Shown here one piece after another: positions 40,661-50,713 of a DNA stretch of 64,000 bases (position 1 is its first letter; every line of letters starts with the position of its first letter). Below the pieces are notes generated by a model, which had not been told where the DNA came from, made no database searches, and was given only the letters and a program-made list of their open reading frames with translations. Both the position numbers and the translations under genes were made by a program. The DNA is from an uncultured Prevotellaceae bacterium (GTDB lineage: Bacteria; Bacteroidota; Bacteroidia; Bacteroidales; Bacteroidaceae), in contig OMZE01000017.1 in assembly GCA_900315455.1 (NCBI GenBank), positions 116,162-180,161 on the forward strand. Direction: 5' to 3'.

Positions 40661-42802
40661 ATGATGATGAAAAGAATGGTTATGGCTGTGCTTCTGATGC
40701 TGCTGGCGATTTGCGGTGCAGAAGCACAAAGCACTGTGAACACTAATCTCAATCGGCATGATTTCTTCTATGCCGGACAAAGCAAACAACGAAGGATGTT
40801 TATCGTGAAGGATGGACAAGTGAGTTGGGTGTATCAAGATGGATTGAAACGGGGTGAAATCAGCGACGCGGTACTGATGAGCGACGGTCATATACTGGTA
40901 GCCCACCAGTATGGTGTGGCCGAGGTGACACAAGACCAGCAGACCGTATGGAGTTATTCTGCTCCTGAGGGCACCGAAATCCACACCATCCAACCCATAG
41001 GAACGTCACACGTGGTGTTTGTGCAGAACGGACGTCCGGCAAAGGCGGTGGTGATGGAAATCCCATCATGCCATATTGTCAGGGAATTTGAGTTACCCAC
41101 CAACGAAAAAGGTTCCGTTCACGGACAGTTCCGCAACGCAAGACTCAGCCAACGCGGAACATTGCTCATTGCCAACATGGCATTAGGCTGTATCCATGAG
41201 TACAACAGCCTTGGTCAGGAGGTGGACCGATGGGACGGTTTCCTTCCGTGGTCGGTGCAGGAACTCCCGAAGGGAAACCTGCTGATTACAGGACGCAAAG
41301 GCCACATCCAGGAAATCAACCGTCAAGGACAGACCGTATGGGAGATGAACACTACGGAATACGGCGTGACCCAACCCCAGAAAACCATTCGTCTGAAAGA
41401 TGGAGGGCACCTGATCAACAACTGGTACAACGAATGGAACAAGGAACCGATGGACACGGCAAACGCCCCTGTCCAGGCCATAGAAGTAGACCAAAACGGT
41501 AAGGTGGTGTGGCAACTCCGCGCATGGAAAGCCCCCGACCTCGGTCCGTCGACCACCATCCAACTGCTCAGCGACCCCGTGAAACGCGAGAACCTATTCT
41601 TTGGGGAGTTCAATGGCAGGCATCCCAGACTCTTCGTCGCCCCCAACCAACCGATAGGCATTGGGCGCGGCATCCACCCCGGCCGTGTGGCATGGATTCA
41701 CCACCCCGGCGTGGCCAAGTGGGACGGGCATACCGGTCTCTGGGTAGAAGACCGCTGGAACGACCAGTCGCGAGCCGACGCCATGATACCAGAAGCAGTG
41801 ATGCAACTGACAGGCGAGCCGACCGCGAAGAAGGCATGGCGTGCACTATTCAAGCACTTCAATCGCGAACATGGCCGAGGCAACCGAGGCTATAAAAAGG
41901 GTGAGATGATAACCGTGAAACTGAACATGAACAACGCCATCACCCACCGCGACACCGTGGAGTTGAACTCGTCACCCTTCACGACATTGGCATTGGTGCG
42001 CTCGATGGTGCACGACGGCGGTATCAGGCAACAGGACATCGTGCTCTGCGAACCCAGCCGCGCCATCACCGACAGTATTTACAACAAGATACACCGTGAG
42101 TTTCCCCTGGTACGTTTCGTTGACAACATCGGCGGCGACGGGCGTGAGAAGTGTGAGTATTATCCGGAACAGATAGTCTACTCCGTGGACAACGGGAAGA
42201 TGGCACGCGGGCTGGCGAAATGTATCGTAGATGCCGACTACCTGATCAACAGCGCCCTGTTGAAAACACATTCGGGTCCGGGTGTGACGCTGACGGCCAA
42301 AAACTGGTATGGCTCGACAGACATCAACCTGCTTTGGCGACAGAACGCGCACAACAACGTGAGTCAGGACAAGCGCAACGGCAAACCCGGCTACAAGACC
42401 TTCGTAGACTGGATGTCGCACAAGGACATGGGGCAGAAGGCACTGCTCTACCTCATTGACGGCACATACGGCTCACGTGATGTGAATGGAGCGCCGAACC
42501 CCAAATGGATGAAGGAACCCTTCAACGGCGACTGGGCATGCTCCATCATCGTCTCGCAAGACGAGGTGGCCTGCGACGCCGTAGCCATGGACATCATCAT
42601 CGGTGAGTGGCCCGAGTTTGGCAGTCTGAACTACTGCGACGAATACCTGCGCGAGGCTGCCAGCATACCCAACACCCCCAGCGGCACCACCTACATGCAG
42701 GACGGCAAGCCACTCGAAAAACCCCTTGGACTCTTCGAACACTGGAACAACCCACAGGAGCGGAAATACACGAAGATTGATTTGATATACAAGAAACTAT
42801 AA
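40661..42802 (+). CDS. Secreted fusion of a beta-propeller (arylsulfotransferase/PQQ-like) domain and a DUF362 domain
   Basis: A 713-residue protein with a signal peptide ending near CGAEAQ. Residues ~35-320 contain repeated blades (GHILVAHQYGVAEVTQDQQT; GNLLITGRKGHIQEINRQGQ; GGHLINNWYNEWN) like PQQ or arylsulfotransferase propellers. Residues ~340-713 match DUF362: MITVKLNMN, DIVLCEPSRAITDSIYNKI, ADYLINSALLKTHSGPGVTL, TAKNWYGSTD. DUF362 is better known in ferredoxin-like proteins, but no Fe-S cysteine cluster is seen here. It is followed by GH2 and esterase genes at 17-56 bp spacing, so a role in plant-glycan use is inferred. The activity is unknown. Confidence 0.7.
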   Translation: MMMKRMVMAVLLMLLAICGAEAQSTVNTNLNRHDFFYAGQSKQRRMFIVKDGQVSWVYQDGLKRGEISDAVLMSDGHILVAHQYGVAEVTQDQQTVWSYSAPEGTEIHTIQPIGTSHVVFVQNGRPAKAVVMEIPSCHIVREFELPTNEKGSVHGQFRNARLSQRGTLLIANMALGCIHEYNSLGQEVDRWDGFLPWSVQELPKGNLLITGRKGHIQEINRQGQTVWEMNTTEYGVTQPQKTIRLKDGGHLINNWYNEWNKEPMDTANAPVQAIEVDQNGKVVWQLRAWKAPDLGPSTTIQLLSDPVKRENLFFGEFNGRHPRLFVAPNQPIGIGRGIHPGRVAWIHHPGVAKWDGHTGLWVEDRWNDQSRADAMIPEAVMQLTGEPTAKKAWRALFKHFNREHGRGNRGYKKGEMITVKLNMNNAITHRDTVELNSSPFTTLALVRSMVHDGGIRQQDIVLCEPSRAITDSIYNKIHREFPLVRFVDNIGGDGREKCEYYPEQIVYSVDNGKMARGLAKCIVDADYLINSALLKTHSGPGVTLTAKNWYGSTDINLLWRQNAHNNVSQDKRNGKPGYKTFVDWMSHKDMGQKALLYLIDGTYGSRDVNGAPNPKWMKEPFNGDWACSIIVSQDEVACDAVAMDIIIGEWPEFGSLNYCDEYLREAASIPNTPSGTTYMQDGKPLEKPLGLFEHWNNPQERKYTKIDLIYKKL

Positions 42803-42819
42803 GCAAAAAAGAGAGAATC

Positions 42820-45588
42820 ATGAAGCGGATACGGCTCATTATCTTAGGTGTCATTTTTCATTTGTCATTCTGTACGGCACAAGTAACAGATGCCTTTCAA
42901 GGCATATTGCCGGTGACAGACCCGCAGATGATACAGAACCTGAACGGAGTGTGGGACGTGAAGGTGTCCGAGGAAATCGTCGTCTGCGCAGAAGGTGTTC
43001 TTCATCAACCCGTGCCAGGCATTGACTCCACTTGGACCAAGATACCCGTACCAGGCTGCTGGGAGGCCTACGGACTCTGCAAGCCGAAGTATGACAGTAC
43101 GAACCCGCTGACCGGGTTCTACCGCACCACTTTCACCATACCAGAGGAATGGAAAGGCCAGCGCATCATCCTCCGTCTCGACGGTGTGCTCTATGGTTAT
43201 GACTTATGGGTCAACGACCAATATGTAGGACAATGGAGGTCGGGCTACAACACTGCCCTTTTCGATATCACCGACTATCTCAAGCCCTCACTCTCGAAAT
43301 CCAAGGGCAAAGGATGGAGCCAGGCGCAACAAGTCGCCCTGCGCGTCATCTCACAATTCCCAGGTTCCGACTTCGACTACAACGACGACTGGGCTCCCAA
43401 CGGCATTTTTCGCGATGTAACCCTCTTCGCCGTGCCCGAGACCCACCTGAAAGACCTGACCATCCACACCCATCTGAATGGCGAAGTGGAGGTGGACACG
43501 GAGATAGCGAACGCCAAGAAAGGCACGACCGTCAGGCATGAGATTCTCGACGCCCAAAGACAGGTCGTAGGCACGATGAAAGTGGCGCATCCACATCTGT
43601 GGACGGCAGAGACACCTTACCTCTACACGCTGCGCACCACACTGACGCAGAAAGGCAAGACACTACAGGTCTTCGAGCACAAGTTCGGTTTCCGCGAACT
43701 GACCATCGACGGCAACGTACTGAAACTGAACGGCCAACCCATCAAACTGCGTGGTGTCACCAGCCATTCCACCGACCCCTCGACGGTGAAGGTCATCGAT
43801 GAGGCCAGTATCCTGCGCGATATGAAACTGATGAAGGAGGCCTCGGTCAACTACATCCGCACCTCGCACTATCCCCGCGAGCCACGCTTTTACGAACTGG
43901 CCGACTCGCTTGGTTTCTACATCATCGACGAAGTGCCCTTCGGCTATGGCGACAAGAACCTTTCAGATACCACGTTCTATCCTGTGCTGCAACAAAGGGC
44001 TCAGGCCACCATCCGCCGCGACAAGAACCATCCCTCGGTGCTCATCTGGAGCCTAGGCAACGAGAACCCACTCACCGACATCTGTATCCGATTGGGCGAA
44101 TATGTCTCCCAGGAACTTGACCCCACTCGCCCCTTCTGCTATCCCCAGGTAGGCAGTTACTTCCGCCGCTTCTTCGAGGGCGACGGGAAAGGATTCCCCT
44201 CCAACGCCCCCATTTACACGCCCCACTATCCCACCACCGGACAGATTGGCGGCTTCTACCAACATTTAGACCGCCCCGTCATCTTCACGGAGTATTGTCA
44301 CTCGTTGGGCGTTTCCTTCGAAGACCACGACCGCCAATGGGAGATCATTGAGCACACACCAGGCATCGCCGGCGGCTCCGTATGGGAATGGGTAGACCAG
44401 GGAATGCCGTTCAAGGCACCCATGAAAGACCGTTATGGTTATGAGGAGCGTGTATTCACCTCGCACGACGGCGGTTTTGAGATGTTCGGCAACAAAGGCA
44501 CCGACGGACTGCTCTATGCCGACCGCACCCCGCTACCCAATTACTACGAACTGCAACACAACTACGCCCGTGCTTTTGTGAAGGAAGTGAAGGATGGCAC
44601 GCTTGAAATCGTCAACCGCTACGACTTCCTCAATCTGAAGGACGACGTCACCTTCCACTGGACACTGACCAACGACCGTGACACCGTGCTCCGCGGAGCG
44701 CTCAGTCCTGACTGCCAACCCCACTCCTCAGTCTCCTATGCCCTGGACCTTCCCAAACAGAATGGTCTCAGCCTCCTTCAGTTTGACATCGAAGATGCCC
44801 AAGGACATACCTTCCTCCACCAGAGTTTCGTACTCCACAAACCCGTAGAGGAATGGACGGGCAACGGCGACCCGATGTCGCTGATACAGCAAGGGCCACT
44901 CATCCGTGTGGGGCGCAAGCCGACGATGGCCGAAATGCTGAAAGTGAAAGACACCCGCATAGACAAATATCTTCAACCGCTGGAGAATCCTTATGTCAAG
45001 ACCGATGTGGCCATGACCCCAGAAGAAACAGGTGTAACAGTGAGTTATCAACTCACACCCGACACCACCTCGCGTTTCCTGTCCGAACTGGGTGTCGCCT
45101 TCCTGCTCGACAGCCGTCTCGACCGTGTGCAGTGGATAGGACAAGGGCCGTTCCCATCGTATCCGGGCCGTCGTCAGGCCAACCGCTATGGTTTCTGGGC
45201 CAAGCACAAGGACGACCTGTATTTTGAGGGCAACCGCATGGACGTGGATGCCGCCTACGTCAGCGACAGTCACGGCAATGGCCTGCTCTTCGTGGGCGAC
45301 AGTCTGAACCTGAACTTCGAACAGACCGACCGCGGCATCGTCCTTACCATCAATGCCGCCGTCTCGGGTCAAGGCCCGAAGTTTTCCCGCACTGCTTTCC
45401 CCGTGATATCAAAAGACGTGGGCACCCTTACAGGCCACTTCCGCATCTACCGCATCAATGGCCATGACGGCGCTTCAAGCCTCCACAACCTGTTGATGAG
45501 TCCTTCAGACATCCCGTCACCATTCCATCCGTTTGAGAAGCAGTATGACACTTATCTGATGCGGTTTGATGACGTCTTTGGCCAGTGA
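42820..45588 (+). CDS. Secreted GH2 family glycosidase (beta-galactosidase-like)
   Basis: A 922-residue protein with a signal peptide (MKRIRLIILGVIFHLSFCTA). It has the GH2 jelly-roll N-terminal domain (WTKIPVPGCWEAYGL), Ig-like domain, TIM barrel with the acid/base Glu ~414 in VLIWSLGNENPL and nucleophile Glu ~491 in VIFTEYCHSLG, and a C-terminal beta-galactosidase small-chain-like region (RVQWIGQGPFPSYPGRRQAN). The substrate is probably a beta-galactoside or related side chain of pectin, given the neighbours. It lies 17 bp after the DUF362 fusion gene. Confidence 0.93.
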   Translation: MKRIRLIILGVIFHLSFCTAQVTDAFQGILPVTDPQMIQNLNGVWDVKVSEEIVVCAEGVLHQPVPGIDSTWTKIPVPGCWEAYGLCKPKYDSTNPLTGFYRTTFTIPEEWKGQRIILRLDGVLYGYDLWVNDQYVGQWRSGYNTALFDITDYLKPSLSKSKGKGWSQAQQVALRVISQFPGSDFDYNDDWAPNGIFRDVTLFAVPETHLKDLTIHTHLNGEVEVDTEIANAKKGTTVRHEILDAQRQVVGTMKVAHPHLWTAETPYLYTLRTTLTQKGKTLQVFEHKFGFRELTIDGNVLKLNGQPIKLRGVTSHSTDPSTVKVIDEASILRDMKLMKEASVNYIRTSHYPREPRFYELADSLGFYIIDEVPFGYGDKNLSDTTFYPVLQQRAQATIRRDKNHPSVLIWSLGNENPLTDICIRLGEYVSQELDPTRPFCYPQVGSYFRRFFEGDGKGFPSNAPIYTPHYPTTGQIGGFYQHLDRPVIFTEYCHSLGVSFEDHDRQWEIIEHTPGIAGGSVWEWVDQGMPFKAPMKDRYGYEERVFTSHDGGFEMFGNKGTDGLLYADRTPLPNYYELQHNYARAFVKEVKDGTLEIVNRYDFLNLKDDVTFHWTLTNDRDTVLRGALSPDCQPHSSVSYALDLPKQNGLSLLQFDIEDAQGHTFLHQSFVLHKPVEEWTGNGDPMSLIQQGPLIRVGRKPTMAEMLKVKDTRIDKYLQPLENPYVKTDVAMTPEETGVTVSYQLTPDTTSRFLSELGVAFLLDSRLDRVQWIGQGPFPSYPGRRQANRYGFWAKHKDDLYFEGNRMDVDAAYVSDSHGNGLLFVGDSLNLNFEQTDRGIVLTINAAVSGQGPKFSRTAFPVISKDVGTLTGHFRIYRINGHDGASSLHNLLMSPSDIPSPFHPFEKQYDTYLMRFDDVFGQ

Positions 45589-45644
45589 ACATCCGTCTGC
45601 TCCCCATCAAAATGCCTTTTGTAAGAATCACTATCACCACAACT

Positions 45645-46940
45645 ATGACAAAGAATAAAGTATTACTCCTATTATTTTTGGCCATCATGGCTATCTCGTC
45701 GAAAGGCAAAAATTATCCTTACCGCAGCGACTGCCTGTGGGTAACCGTTCCCGACCACACCGACTGGCTGTATAAGACCGGAGAGGAGGCAAAGGTAGAA
45801 ATACAGTTCTACAAATACGGCATCCCCCGCGATGTGGAAGTGGAATACAGCATCGGAACGGATTTGCTCAAAAGCGACAAGAACGGAAAGGTGAAACTCA
45901 GAAACGGCAGAGCCGTCATCAACATGGGAACGAGCCAGACACCTGGCTTCCGCGACCTGAGGCTGACAGCCAAAGTCGATGACACCACATACACCCACCA
46001 TGTGAAAGTTGGCTTCTCGCCCGAAAAAATCAAGCCATTCACCCAGGAGCCAAAGGATTTCCTCTCTTATTGGAAGGAAGCATTGGCTGAGAACCAAAAG
46101 ATTCCCATGGAGTATACCTCGGAGAAAGTGGAGGAGATGTGCGACAACAATCAGGATGTCTTCCTCATTAAACTGCGTGTAGACCGTCGCCATTGGCTCT
46201 ATGGCTATTTGCTGACACCCAAGAACATGAAAGAGGGTGCGCACCCTATTGTGCTTACTCCTCCCGGTGCGGGGGTGAAGACCATCAAGGAGGTGACTTC
46301 TCGCCCATATTACCAGCAGGAGGGCATGATACGTTTCGTGACAGAGATTCACGGCCTACGTCCCACGCTCGATGAGAAAGATTTCGAGGATGTACGTTCT
46401 GCATTCAGCGAATACTTGGAGATGGGACTCGACAATCCAGACCATTACTATATGCGGCATGTCTATCTGGGATTGGTGAGATGCATCGATTTCCTGTGCT
46501 CCCTTCCTCAGTGGGATGGCAAGAATGTCGCCGTGATGGGTGGAAGTCAAGGAGGTGCACTCTCGCTCATCACCGCTGCTCTTGATGACCGTGTGACACT
46601 GTGTGTGGCCAACCATCCGGCACTGAGCGACATGGCGGCAGGAAGCACGGGGCAGACCAGTGGTTACCCGCATTTCAAAAAGGAAGAAGGGATGTATACC
46701 GAAGCCAACATGCGCACGATGGCTTACTATGACGTGGTAAACTTCGCACGCCACATCACGTGTCCTTCTTTCCTTACTTGGGGATTCAATGACAACACTT
46801 GCCCTCCCACCACATCCTATGCGGTATGGAACACGCTGAAGTGCGAAAAGGAGTGCCTGATCACTCCCATCAACGAGCATTGGACTTCGGATGCCACCAA
46901 CCGCAAACAGATGGAATGGATAAAGTCGCGGTTAAAATAA
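45645..46940 (+). CDS. Secreted acetyl esterase of the CE7/AXE1 type
   Basis: From the ATG at 45645 this encodes 431 residues with a signal peptide (MTKNKVLLLLFLAIMAISSK). An N-terminal beta-sandwich (~25-120) precedes an alpha/beta hydrolase with VAVMGGSQGGALSL (Ser ~301), WGFNDNTCPP (Asp ~381) and PINEHW (His ~411), the AXE1/cephalosporin-C deacetylase triad. A GTG at 45585 overlapping the GH2 stop gives a longer form without a good signal peptide. It likely removes acetyl groups from plant polysaccharides or oligosaccharides. Confidence 0.87.
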   Translation: MTKNKVLLLLFLAIMAISSKGKNYPYRSDCLWVTVPDHTDWLYKTGEEAKVEIQFYKYGIPRDVEVEYSIGTDLLKSDKNGKVKLRNGRAVINMGTSQTPGFRDLRLTAKVDDTTYTHHVKVGFSPEKIKPFTQEPKDFLSYWKEALAENQKIPMEYTSEKVEEMCDNNQDVFLIKLRVDRRHWLYGYLLTPKNMKEGAHPIVLTPPGAGVKTIKEVTSRPYYQQEGMIRFVTEIHGLRPTLDEKDFEDVRSAFSEYLEMGLDNPDHYYMRHVYLGLVRCIDFLCSLPQWDGKNVAVMGGSQGGALSLITAALDDRVTLCVANHPALSDMAAGSTGQTSGYPHFKKEEGMYTEANMRTMAYYDVVNFARHITCPSFLTWGFNDNTCPPTTSYAVWNTLKCEKECLITPINEHWTSDATNRKQMEWIKSRLK

Positions 46941-47012
46941 GACCCATGAAGTGTTATCCTCCATTTGCGGGACAGTAGTATTTCCACTACCACAAATAGG
47001 CTTGAGGGTTTA

Positions 47013-49457
47013 TTATCGTCTGCGAAACGTCAAGAAGACGGATTCGCAAGGTTGTAGCGTAAGAGAAAAAGTTCCATCGCGATGGTTTTTCAATTTGTCA
47101 TGACGGCCATTGAGGTTGTGCCATACCATGACTTTTCGTGGATAGGCCAGTAAACGGAAGCGAACGGTAATGGTGCTGTCTTCGAGGTTGGCCAAGTAGA
47201 ACAACTCACTATCCTCCGTCCTCCTGTGGGTGTGGACGACTGATTCCCGTTTCGTCAGGATTTCCAAGGGACGGACGATTCCCTCTCCTGAACGGAGTAT
47301 CGGTACACCGGCTGAACGGAATGCGTCAATCGTCCTTTGCGACTCCTCATTGACATGCGCCTTGTCGGCTATCAGCAACGCACCGTATTCCACGCCATCG
47401 GGCGTATAGAGTTTCCCGTCGATGGCTTGAAGACGGTGCTGCAGGGCATCGCCTGTGCAGACATCCCAGTCAAGGCCGTCGATACCGTCGGGCAACCTGC
47501 TGGTGATGGTCTTGATGGGCACATCATCACCGAGGAAGACCAAAGCATCGGGAGCAGCCTTGCCCTGACGAAGCATCACCATGGAACGAGCGGCCTGCAG
47601 CCATACAGGCTTCATCTCCAGCCATCGGGGATTGCTGCGGTTGATGGCATACTCCCGTCCTGCCACATATGGTTGGGTGACCTCTGCCGAGGGGATGTGA
47701 GGCGTGGCACAGACCACGAACTCCTGTGCACCCATCGAGAAAGCGATGCTGGCCACACGGTGAAGGTCGGCGGGAGAATGCTTGTATTCGCAGTCGGTCA
47801 TGGCTTCTGCCGAGGCGATAGGTTTGTCGTAAAGGTGTGCAGCACTTGAACAATCTTTTATGTCGTAGGCACCTTGCCGCTGGTAAGTCCAGAACTCACC
47901 CTGCGGCTTGTCCACCACCTGCTTCACGCTGATGGCATCGCCGGTGATGCAGAGTGCGTTGCCGATGGCTTGAGCCGTGAAGGTAAGTCCCTGTGCTGTG
48001 GCACGCCGTTGGAAGGTACCGAAATAATTGTCACGGATGAGAGCACCTATGGTCTGCCGGTAATCATAGAGCACTTGCGCCGTCTTTTCTTTTGACTCTA
48101 CGATATAACCTGCAAGCACTGGCAGATATGGCGTGAAGTCGTAACCTTGACGCTGGCGGAACTCCTCCAGCATCATCGGTGTCCAGTTTTGCGAACCGCC
48201 CTCATGCGAATCCATGGCGATGCCACTGACAGCATCGCGGGGCAGGGAGTCGAGCAGCACCTGCAGGTAACTGTCCCAATGCAGGTTGGCAGCCTCCTCT
48301 GATAGTTTGTCGCATTCATAGCCCAACAGATTCTGCCGTCCATGCTTCGACTTCGCCCCCGTCAGCACTGCTGCCAGTCTCAGGATACGCCATCTACATA
48401 TTCCTGTTTGTGGTGGCAGGATAGAGGAGGGCGTGCGTAGTTCATCCTGTGATGGAGAAAGGCAGACGATGTTTTCATGGATATGGGCAATCTCCTGTGC
48501 CGAGTAGTTGGGCGTGGCATCTTCTTCGGCAAAGTCGCTTTGCAATGCGGCACGCTCTTCCCAACGGTCGAGCATGGCTCCACTTCCCACATGCCATTCT
48601 CTCAGCCTTGTCTCACCAGTGTAGTGGATGCGCCAATACCGTCCCTCTGTAGCGGGAAAGGCATTGGTGCGCACGAAGTAGCCTCCCTGGCTGCGGTACA
48701 TGGGTTGGAGTGCCACCACGTCGCGCCACGTCGCACTGTCGTCGCTCACCTGCAACGTGCCGATATCTGGCAGGGGCTCGAATCCATAGCCCGAGAACCC
48801 GTCTTTCTTTTTTAGCCTTTCATTGCCCTCTGGCGGTCCTTGCATGGCTCCGTTGCGCCCCTTTCCCTCGGCATTGTAACGGGCAGTGATGTGCCGCATC
48901 CTGCCATCATCGCTGCAGGGTATGGCGATAAGTGCGATATCCTTGACATACCCTTCAGGTCCGTTGATGACGAGGTCGCCCTCTTCTGTATGCCATGCCC
49001 CGTCATCACCCCTGCTCACCACTATCTCAGCAGCGGCCACCCGTTGCATGGCATGCTCTGGGTCTATCCATCGCCCGCCGGCGCAATAGCCGTTGGAGAT
49101 GTTCAATTCAAACGACAGTCCCGCCCTTCTTGCTTCGTTAGCAGCCAGGCGCAGATGCCTCCACCACTCCCGGCTGAAGGCATCCTCCGCCCCATTTGCC
49201 TTTGCATCCTTGGCATGGTTTTGGTCGTAATACACCACGCCGCCAAAACCGGCATCCCTGAGAGCCTCCACATCGGCGGTAATACCCTCATCGGTGGTCT
49301 GCTCATAACCGAAAAACCACCACGTCTTCATGCGGTATTCCGCTGTTGGCTTGCGCCACAGGCCTTCAACATCCTTGAAAGACTGTGCATCGGCAGACAC
49401 CAGGCAAAAGGTGGCAAGCGATAAAAAGATTGTCCTCAAAATCATAAGCCGGGTCAT
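47013..49457 (-). CDS. GH106-like alpha-L-rhamnosidase
   Basis: An 814-residue secreted protein with a signal peptide (ILRTIFLSLATFCLVSADAQ). MKTWWFFGYEQTTDEGITAD and VEALRDAGFGGVVYYDQNH match the GH106 N-terminus. GYECDKLSEEA, AMDSHEGGSQNWTPMMLEEF and IASAEAMTD supply the glutamates expected in the active site. It is shorter than the ~1000-1100 residues of characterised GH106 enzymes, so accessory domains may be missing. The expected target is rhamnose in rhamnogalacturonan. It is 22 bp after the acyltransferase gene. Confidence 0.82.
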   Translation of the reverse strand: MTRLMILRTIFLSLATFCLVSADAQSFKDVEGLWRKPTAEYRMKTWWFFGYEQTTDEGITADVEALRDAGFGGVVYYDQNHAKDAKANGAEDAFSREWWRHLRLAANEARRAGLSFELNISNGYCAGGRWIDPEHAMQRVAAAEIVVSRGDDGAWHTEEGDLVINGPEGYVKDIALIAIPCSDDGRMRHITARYNAEGKGRNGAMQGPPEGNERLKKKDGFSGYGFEPLPDIGTLQVSDDSATWRDVVALQPMYRSQGGYFVRTNAFPATEGRYWRIHYTGETRLREWHVGSGAMLDRWEERAALQSDFAEEDATPNYSAQEIAHIHENIVCLSPSQDELRTPSSILPPQTGICRWRILRLAAVLTGAKSKHGRQNLLGYECDKLSEEAANLHWDSYLQVLLDSLPRDAVSGIAMDSHEGGSQNWTPMMLEEFRQRQGYDFTPYLPVLAGYIVESKEKTAQVLYDYRQTIGALIRDNYFGTFQRRATAQGLTFTAQAIGNALCITGDAISVKQVVDKPQGEFWTYQRQGAYDIKDCSSAAHLYDKPIASAEAMTDCEYKHSPADLHRVASIAFSMGAQEFVVCATPHIPSAEVTQPYVAGREYAINRSNPRWLEMKPVWLQAARSMVMLRQGKAAPDALVFLGDDVPIKTITSRLPDGIDGLDWDVCTGDALQHRLQAIDGKLYTPDGVEYGALLIADKAHVNEESQRTIDAFRSAGVPILRSGEGIVRPLEILTKRESVVHTHRRTEDSELFYLANLEDSTITVRFRLLAYPRKVMVWHNLNGRHDKLKNHRDGTFSLTLQPCESVFLTFRRR

Positions 49458-49479
49458 AACTGTCGTGAATAATGTTGAG

Positions 49480-50565
49480 TTACCCGATGATATATTTACT
49501 GCCCGGAATCAAAGAAAGCAGTTTTGTAGTGATGGCAGCGCTGACAAACGTGAGCAGGCCGATGACAGGGATGGCTATCCATACCGGCAACAATGGGTTG
49601 GCCACCTCATCGCCGATGAGCCAACCGGCTATTGGGACGAGGAAGAAAATATGCATCAGGTACATGCCGAAAGTGAGTTTGGCCAGACCAGTGACAAACG
49701 ATGGTGCACGGCGAATGCACGAGAAGAGCAAGAATACTCCAAACGTAGCGAGCAACACATTGGGGGTGCAGAATTGCCAAGACCATTCAGCCACGGGAGT
49801 CGGCATCTGCAATCCCGGTTGGACTTTCCACCAAAAACTCCATGCCGTGAATGCGCCACCGATGATAAAGCACAACAGGCCGACGGTGACACGTTTTTGC
49901 CTCGACCACTTCAGATGCACACGGATGAAATGCGCCAGCACCAAATAGCCCAGATAGCCAGAACAATACCATAGGGCAGAGAATTGATTCCAGTGGCATT
50001 CGCCGAAAATATATGGCGAAACGAAATGATGCAGCCAAGGCATCAGTGTGGAGCATGCGAAGAGAAAGAGGAAGATGAGTTCATCGCGGCTGCTCGACCG
50101 CTCCAGCCATGGTGAGACAACGGGGATGATGAGATAAATACTGATAAGCGGATACATGAACCATAGGTGACCAGCCATTGGCGGGAAGTTGAACGGCAGC
50201 ATACGCAAGTCGCTCATGGCCTGTTCCCAGGTAGTGCCTCCCCAAGCCAGTGGCAGCAGTGCATAAAGCAGCAGGAAAGACACCATCGGGGGCAGGATAC
50301 GCATGAAGCGGCGTTTATAGAACTGTGTCATCGTCATCCCCTCGCGCATGGGCACCAGCAGGAAAGCCGACACAATCATGAACAGCGGCACCGACACACG
50401 TCCGAAGAAGCCATCGTAAAGGCTTACCCAGAAACGATTGGAAGAAGTGGCGACCATCGTCTCGTCGAAGGTAACACAATAGAAATTCTCTGCTGAATGG
50501 ACTACCATCACCAAAAAACAGGCTACCACACGAATGTAGTCGACAAACGCTATTCGTTCTTTCAT
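49480..50565 (-). CDS. Acyltransferase family 3 membrane protein
   Basis: A 361-residue protein with about ten membrane helices. The start MKERIAFVDYIRVVACFLVM and VVHSAENF, with the conserved Arg12 and His23, together with PLFMIVSAFLLV, are typical of acyltransferase-3 (OafA-like) enzymes that O-acylate surface glycans. It lies between an M50 protease gene and GH106 on the same strand, 148 bp after the former. The substrate is unknown. Confidence 0.85.
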   Translation of the reverse strand: MKERIAFVDYIRVVACFLVMVVHSAENFYCVTFDETMVATSSNRFWVSLYDGFFGRVSVPLFMIVSAFLLVPMREGMTMTQFYKRRFMRILPPMVSFLLLYALLPLAWGGTTWEQAMSDLRMLPFNFPPMAGHLWFMYPLISIYLIIPVVSPWLERSSSRDELIFLFLFACSTLMPWLHHFVSPYIFGECHWNQFSALWYCSGYLGYLVLAHFIRVHLKWSRQKRVTVGLLCFIIGGAFTAWSFWWKVQPGLQMPTPVAEWSWQFCTPNVLLATFGVFLLFSCIRRAPSFVTGLAKLTFGMYLMHIFFLVPIAGWLIGDEVANPLLPVWIAIPVIGLLTFVSAAITTKLLSLIPGSKYIIG

Positions 50566-50713
50566 CTTCGGTCTTTTACTTCTATGTCTATTATGTTAAA
50601 ATCGGGGATTTGATTGATGCTTGCCAGCAGAGGTATTGACACGCGACAGCACTGATTGGTGTTTTGACACGCTGGACGGCAGCAATGATGATAGTCATGA
50701 CCATTCGATACAA

